A DNA stretch of 64,000 bases. Origin: Blasia pusilla (Eukaryota > Marchantiophyta > Marchantiopsida > Blasiales). Both the position numbers and the translations under genes were made by a program. Position 1 is the first letter of the stretch. Every line of letters begins with the position of its first letter. The notes below the pieces were generated by a model that ran no database searches, was not told the origin of the DNA, and saw only the letters and a list, made by a program, of their open reading frames with translations. The stretch is taken from assembly GCA_050084515.1 (NCBI GenBank), contig CM114273.1, positions 38,130,001 through 38,194,000 on the forward strand, written 5' to 3'. This document shows positions 60,829-64,000 of the stretch, piece after piece.

Positions 60829-60881
60829 AAGCGTGTGAAAAGCATATTATCGTTACACGATAATATGCTCTTCACACGCTT
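60829..60881. repeat. 24-bp inverted repeat hairpin
   Basis: Arms 60829-60852 and 60858-60881 are complementary with one mismatch, around a 5-base TTACA loop. The sequence (AAGCGTGTGAA, then AGCATATTATCG) is unrelated to the GCAACCCGTC palindromes. It lies at the junction with the copia remnant. Confidence 0.95.
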
Positions 60882-63818
60882 AGGAAGAGCATGCTCTCTC
60901 CAAGCCTGATAAATTTAACACCAAGGAAGTGCTTGATTTCTCCCAAGTCCTTCATATCAAATTCTTCATGTAAATTTAGGTTGACTTGTTGTACCATATC
61001 CTCAATACTCCAAATAATCAAGAGCTCGTCAACATACAACACAATGATAAGTATATGACCTTGTCCTCTCTAGACATATAGTGAGGAGTTAAAATTACAT
61101 ATCCTAAAGCCCAACTCTTTTAAGACGTATATTATCTTGCCATACCAAGCTCTTGGAGCTTGCTTGAGCTCGTATAGAGCTTTCTCTAACCCGCATACAC
61201 AGAATGGAAATTTGGGATGCTCATATTTAGGTGGTTGAGTCATGTATACCTCCTCATATGGATCTCTATTCAAGAAGATATTCTTGATGTTCATGTTCTC
61301 CACTTCTTACTTATTGCAACTGCAACCATTGTTCTCATAGTCGCCATCTTTGAATCGATGCCAGATTGGTAGCTCTTGGCTACTTATCTAGTTTTGTATC
61401 AGTTCATTGTACCATTTTGATTGGATTTGACTATGTAAAGTCATTTGCAACCAATAGCTTCCTTATATGAAGTTATATCATCCAACTCTCAGATTTGTCA
61501 ATATTTTAATGGAACAAGTCTCCCTGGTGGAAGAGAAGATTCGGCTTGGACCGAGTGTCTTTGTGCCCTTTGGAAACACTGTAAAAAAGAACAATTCAAG
61601 GTAGAAGGCCACGCAGACTTGATGTCATCCCCACCTTCCTCAAGTATATCATTGGCAGTTTTTTGTGAGTGCACCACATTACTTGGAGTGTCAATCATTT
61701 TGACTAAGATTGAGTCTTCCTCCAAAGCTTCAATCTATTCAACTTCCCTTAAATCTTCTTCAAAACAACTCAGTTCCTATTTTTGAAGGCTAGTCATCAT
61801 ATATACATTATGTATTGCAAGAAATCCTTCATTTATGAATCTATGAACAAAACATTTAACTCTACTTGATCTACAAAGTTATTGTTTAGAGGTAGATGCC
61901 TCTAACATCTGACTTGAGCTCAGACTAGTATCAACACACTGAATACCTACTCTTCTCAACCATGGATTGAAAATTTTAACCAAAGAATCTAGGACCTCTC
62001 CTAATCCTGCACTAGTACTTGGGGAATTTATACACAATGCTTGTTGGTAAATAGTCATATCCTTCCCCTCAACATACGAGTTTAGAGGTAGAATAGACTC
62101 AAATGAAGCATACCATGACTTAAACTCATAAAAAATAGCATCGCGACTAATAGAATGTAACACTTATATCCCTTAGTTCCATCAGCGTAGCCAATGAAGA
62201 TACTTCTTTCAGATTTGGGATCTAATTTCTAACATCTTTCAAAAGGAACATGAAAAGACTTCAAATGGATTTTTGTCATGAACTCATGTTGTTGGTTAAA
62301 AAGACTTCGTACGCTTTAGCCTCTGACCAATACACCTTAGGTTTATTCTTCTCATTTAACATACCATGTGTCGCCAAAGTACAGACAGCCACTAAGGCTA
62401 TGTTGTGAAGATGTCCACACATCACTGTGAATCAACTCCAATATCTTGGATGCTCTTCTACCTTACTTTGGAAATAGAAATCTAGCTTGCTTTCCAAATT
62501 GGCAAGCAAGGCATACCTCTAACATAGTAGGACTTGATAATTTAGGAAGTTCTATAACTAGATTAGATGATGAAAGACTCTGTAATCTTTGATGTTTCAT
62601 ACTCTCGTACTATCTCTCCTACAGAGATCAATTCTTTTGCAATAGTAGGAGCATAGAGAATATTTCCAAGAGCAAAAAGACCATCTGATGTTATTGGAAC
62701 TTTACCGGTATACGAGATATGATGTTGAGTATCATCTTTTATAAGCACTATTGCAAGATCTTTCACCGAATCCATACTGCTAAACTATTTAGCTTGTGAG
62801 GTGATGTGGTTTGATGCATTAAAGTCGATGTACCAATTTGCTATCGGATCTTTCTTGACCATTTCTCCCATATGATCAGTCATAACTAAGAAGTGCTTAG
62901 TTTATAAATGTTATTGTTCTTGATATTAACATAAGTGTTATTGCTTCACATAGTTTTATTGTTGTAAGGGTCTCGTTCTCATATTTTCCTTCTTCGTGAA
63001 ACAAAACTTTGCATAGTGACCCTTTATCCCACAATAATTGCAAGATCCATGGACCTCCTACTATTGACCTCGATCCGAACGATTTCCACCATCATCACCT
63101 TATGATTGTGTTTGGTATTGGTTCGGAGTTAATGGAGTGAATTTATGTTAAGGGACTCTTCCTCCATATATTTGATATCCACTATGACCATGAAAACTTC
63201 TTCCATAATCTCTGCCTCTATTTGATCCATTATCTACAAATACACATCGTCTTGCATAGTAGGCGAGCTACCGCTACCTACTAGGCGCATCTCTTCACTA
63301 ATTAACAGTGAGACTAAATCTTGAAATGTTGGATACTTCTCTTATAGAGATAAAGTTCTCAAAATACTTGTAATCTTTTGGAAGGCCTTGAAGAGTGAAC
63401 AAAATCCCATCATCATCTTCTATAATCTCTCCAATGCTATTCAATTAATCAAAAATATGGTTATTGATTTTTGTGATCCTTTCCTCACTTCGTTCAATTG
63501 AAGCTTTCTGGCCTTTATAGATATTTGGAACATATTTTCAAATGAATCCTAGACATTTTTCAGAATATCAACATCTTGAATATGACCAATCATTGGCAGA
63601 CTAATCGTTATTGAAATGTAGTGGATTACTTGCCTTACACGTTTGTTCCAAGCACAAAAATTCAAGTCTATTGAGTCTTCTTTTTGTTTGGTCTCATCAC
63701 GTGTAACAAGCTCCTATAGTTCTTGGTCCATGAGAAACTTTTTCATACGAAACTTCTAGACATTATAATTCTGCTTATCTGGCTTCTCATCTGTGACCGT
63801 TGTTGAAGAATACTCCAT
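60882..63818 (-). pseudogene. Ty1/copia retrotransposon remnant
   Basis: Read on the minus strand: gag from ATG 63818, a perfect CCHC knuckle SCNYCGIKGHYAKFC (near 63010-63050), a protease site WYIDFNAS (near 62830, DSG lost), the GAG-pre-integrase segment with ALGNILYAPTIAKELISVGEI (62563-62775), integrase fragments including SRDAIFYEFKSW (near 62130), and reverse transcriptase. The RT shows CGLEKALYELKQAPRAWYGKI (61070-61303) and YVDE where YVDD is required (61025-61036). Order gag-protease-integrase-RT defines copia. Many stops are present. RNase H and the 3' LTR are absent left of 60882, and no 5' LTR is seen before the window end. Confidence 0.93.
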
Positions 63819-64000
63819 GAAGAATGATTTTACTTACAAAATGGAAGCTCAGGCTCTCCACTACTCCAATTGAAATATAGACCACTCCTACATGGAAATT
63901 GACCTGAAATTTTCCAAAATTGACGATTTGTATGGAAGAACTAGTCGAAATTGGCCTGTAGAGAGCAAACTAGACAACTTTCCTTCACAAATTACACTTT
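63819..64000 (-). other. Upstream part of the copia remnant
   Basis: Presumed leader of the copia element. No LTR boundary or primer-binding site is recognised before the window ends. Confidence 0.35.

Overview
The window looks like a repeat-dense piece of a large land-plant nuclear genome. Genes have GT-AG introns, the only plausibly intact host-type genes are two phi-class glutathione S-transferases, and the rest is transposable-element debris: Mutator-like (MULE), CACTA and Helitron DNA elements, plus Ty3/gypsy and Ty1/copia retroelements. The gypsy element carries a DNA cytosine methyltransferase domain. That combination makes me lean to a non-seed plant (bryophyte, lycophyte or fern), but this is an inference and the species is not established. 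I see no rRNA, tRNA or CRISPR.

Layout. 1-1447: 3' part of a MULE transposase. 1448-10445: Ty3/gypsy remnant on the minus strand (gag, zinc knuckle, cytosine-C5 methyltransferase, reverse transcriptase), mixed with long noncoding repeats. 10722-11935: an inverted copy of those repeats. 12526-13103: head-to-tail mini-Helitron array. 13159-16203 and 30206-33208: two copies of a 3-kb segment, each with a phi GST. 16861-19740 and 25574-26880: two decayed Helitron PIF1-helicase loci, each followed by the same accessory protein. 28239-30165: two AT-rich Helitron-like elements. 33866-34308: a second mini-Helitron array. 35.1-40.1 kb: noncoding repeats, GA microsatellites and a ~350-bp satellite. 40185-40398: a CACTA terminus. 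40399-59306: an inverted-repeat locus. 60882-63818: a Ty1/copia remnant on the minus strand.

The inverted-repeat locus is the main find. A central MULE transposase pseudogene (47553-52741) is flanked by two inverted ~6.2-kb arms. Each arm carries a multi-exon gene with its own TATA box, and its C-terminal half resembles a beta-class (N4-cytosine/N6-adenine) DNA methyltransferase with degenerate catalytic motifs. Introns and flanks of both gene types, but not their exons, are packed with a palindrome built on arms of GCAACCCGTCGGA. It is organised into local tandem arrays with exact unit lengths of 61, 64 and 67 bp. Spacers differ between arrays, and several palindromes carry paired changes that keep both arms complementary. 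I read this as an undescribed large MULE family with transposase, methyltransferase-like partner gene and intron-borne palindromes. Every copy here is dead, mostly through C-to-T/G-to-A nonsense changes, and is broken further by a solo LTR and the CACTA element.
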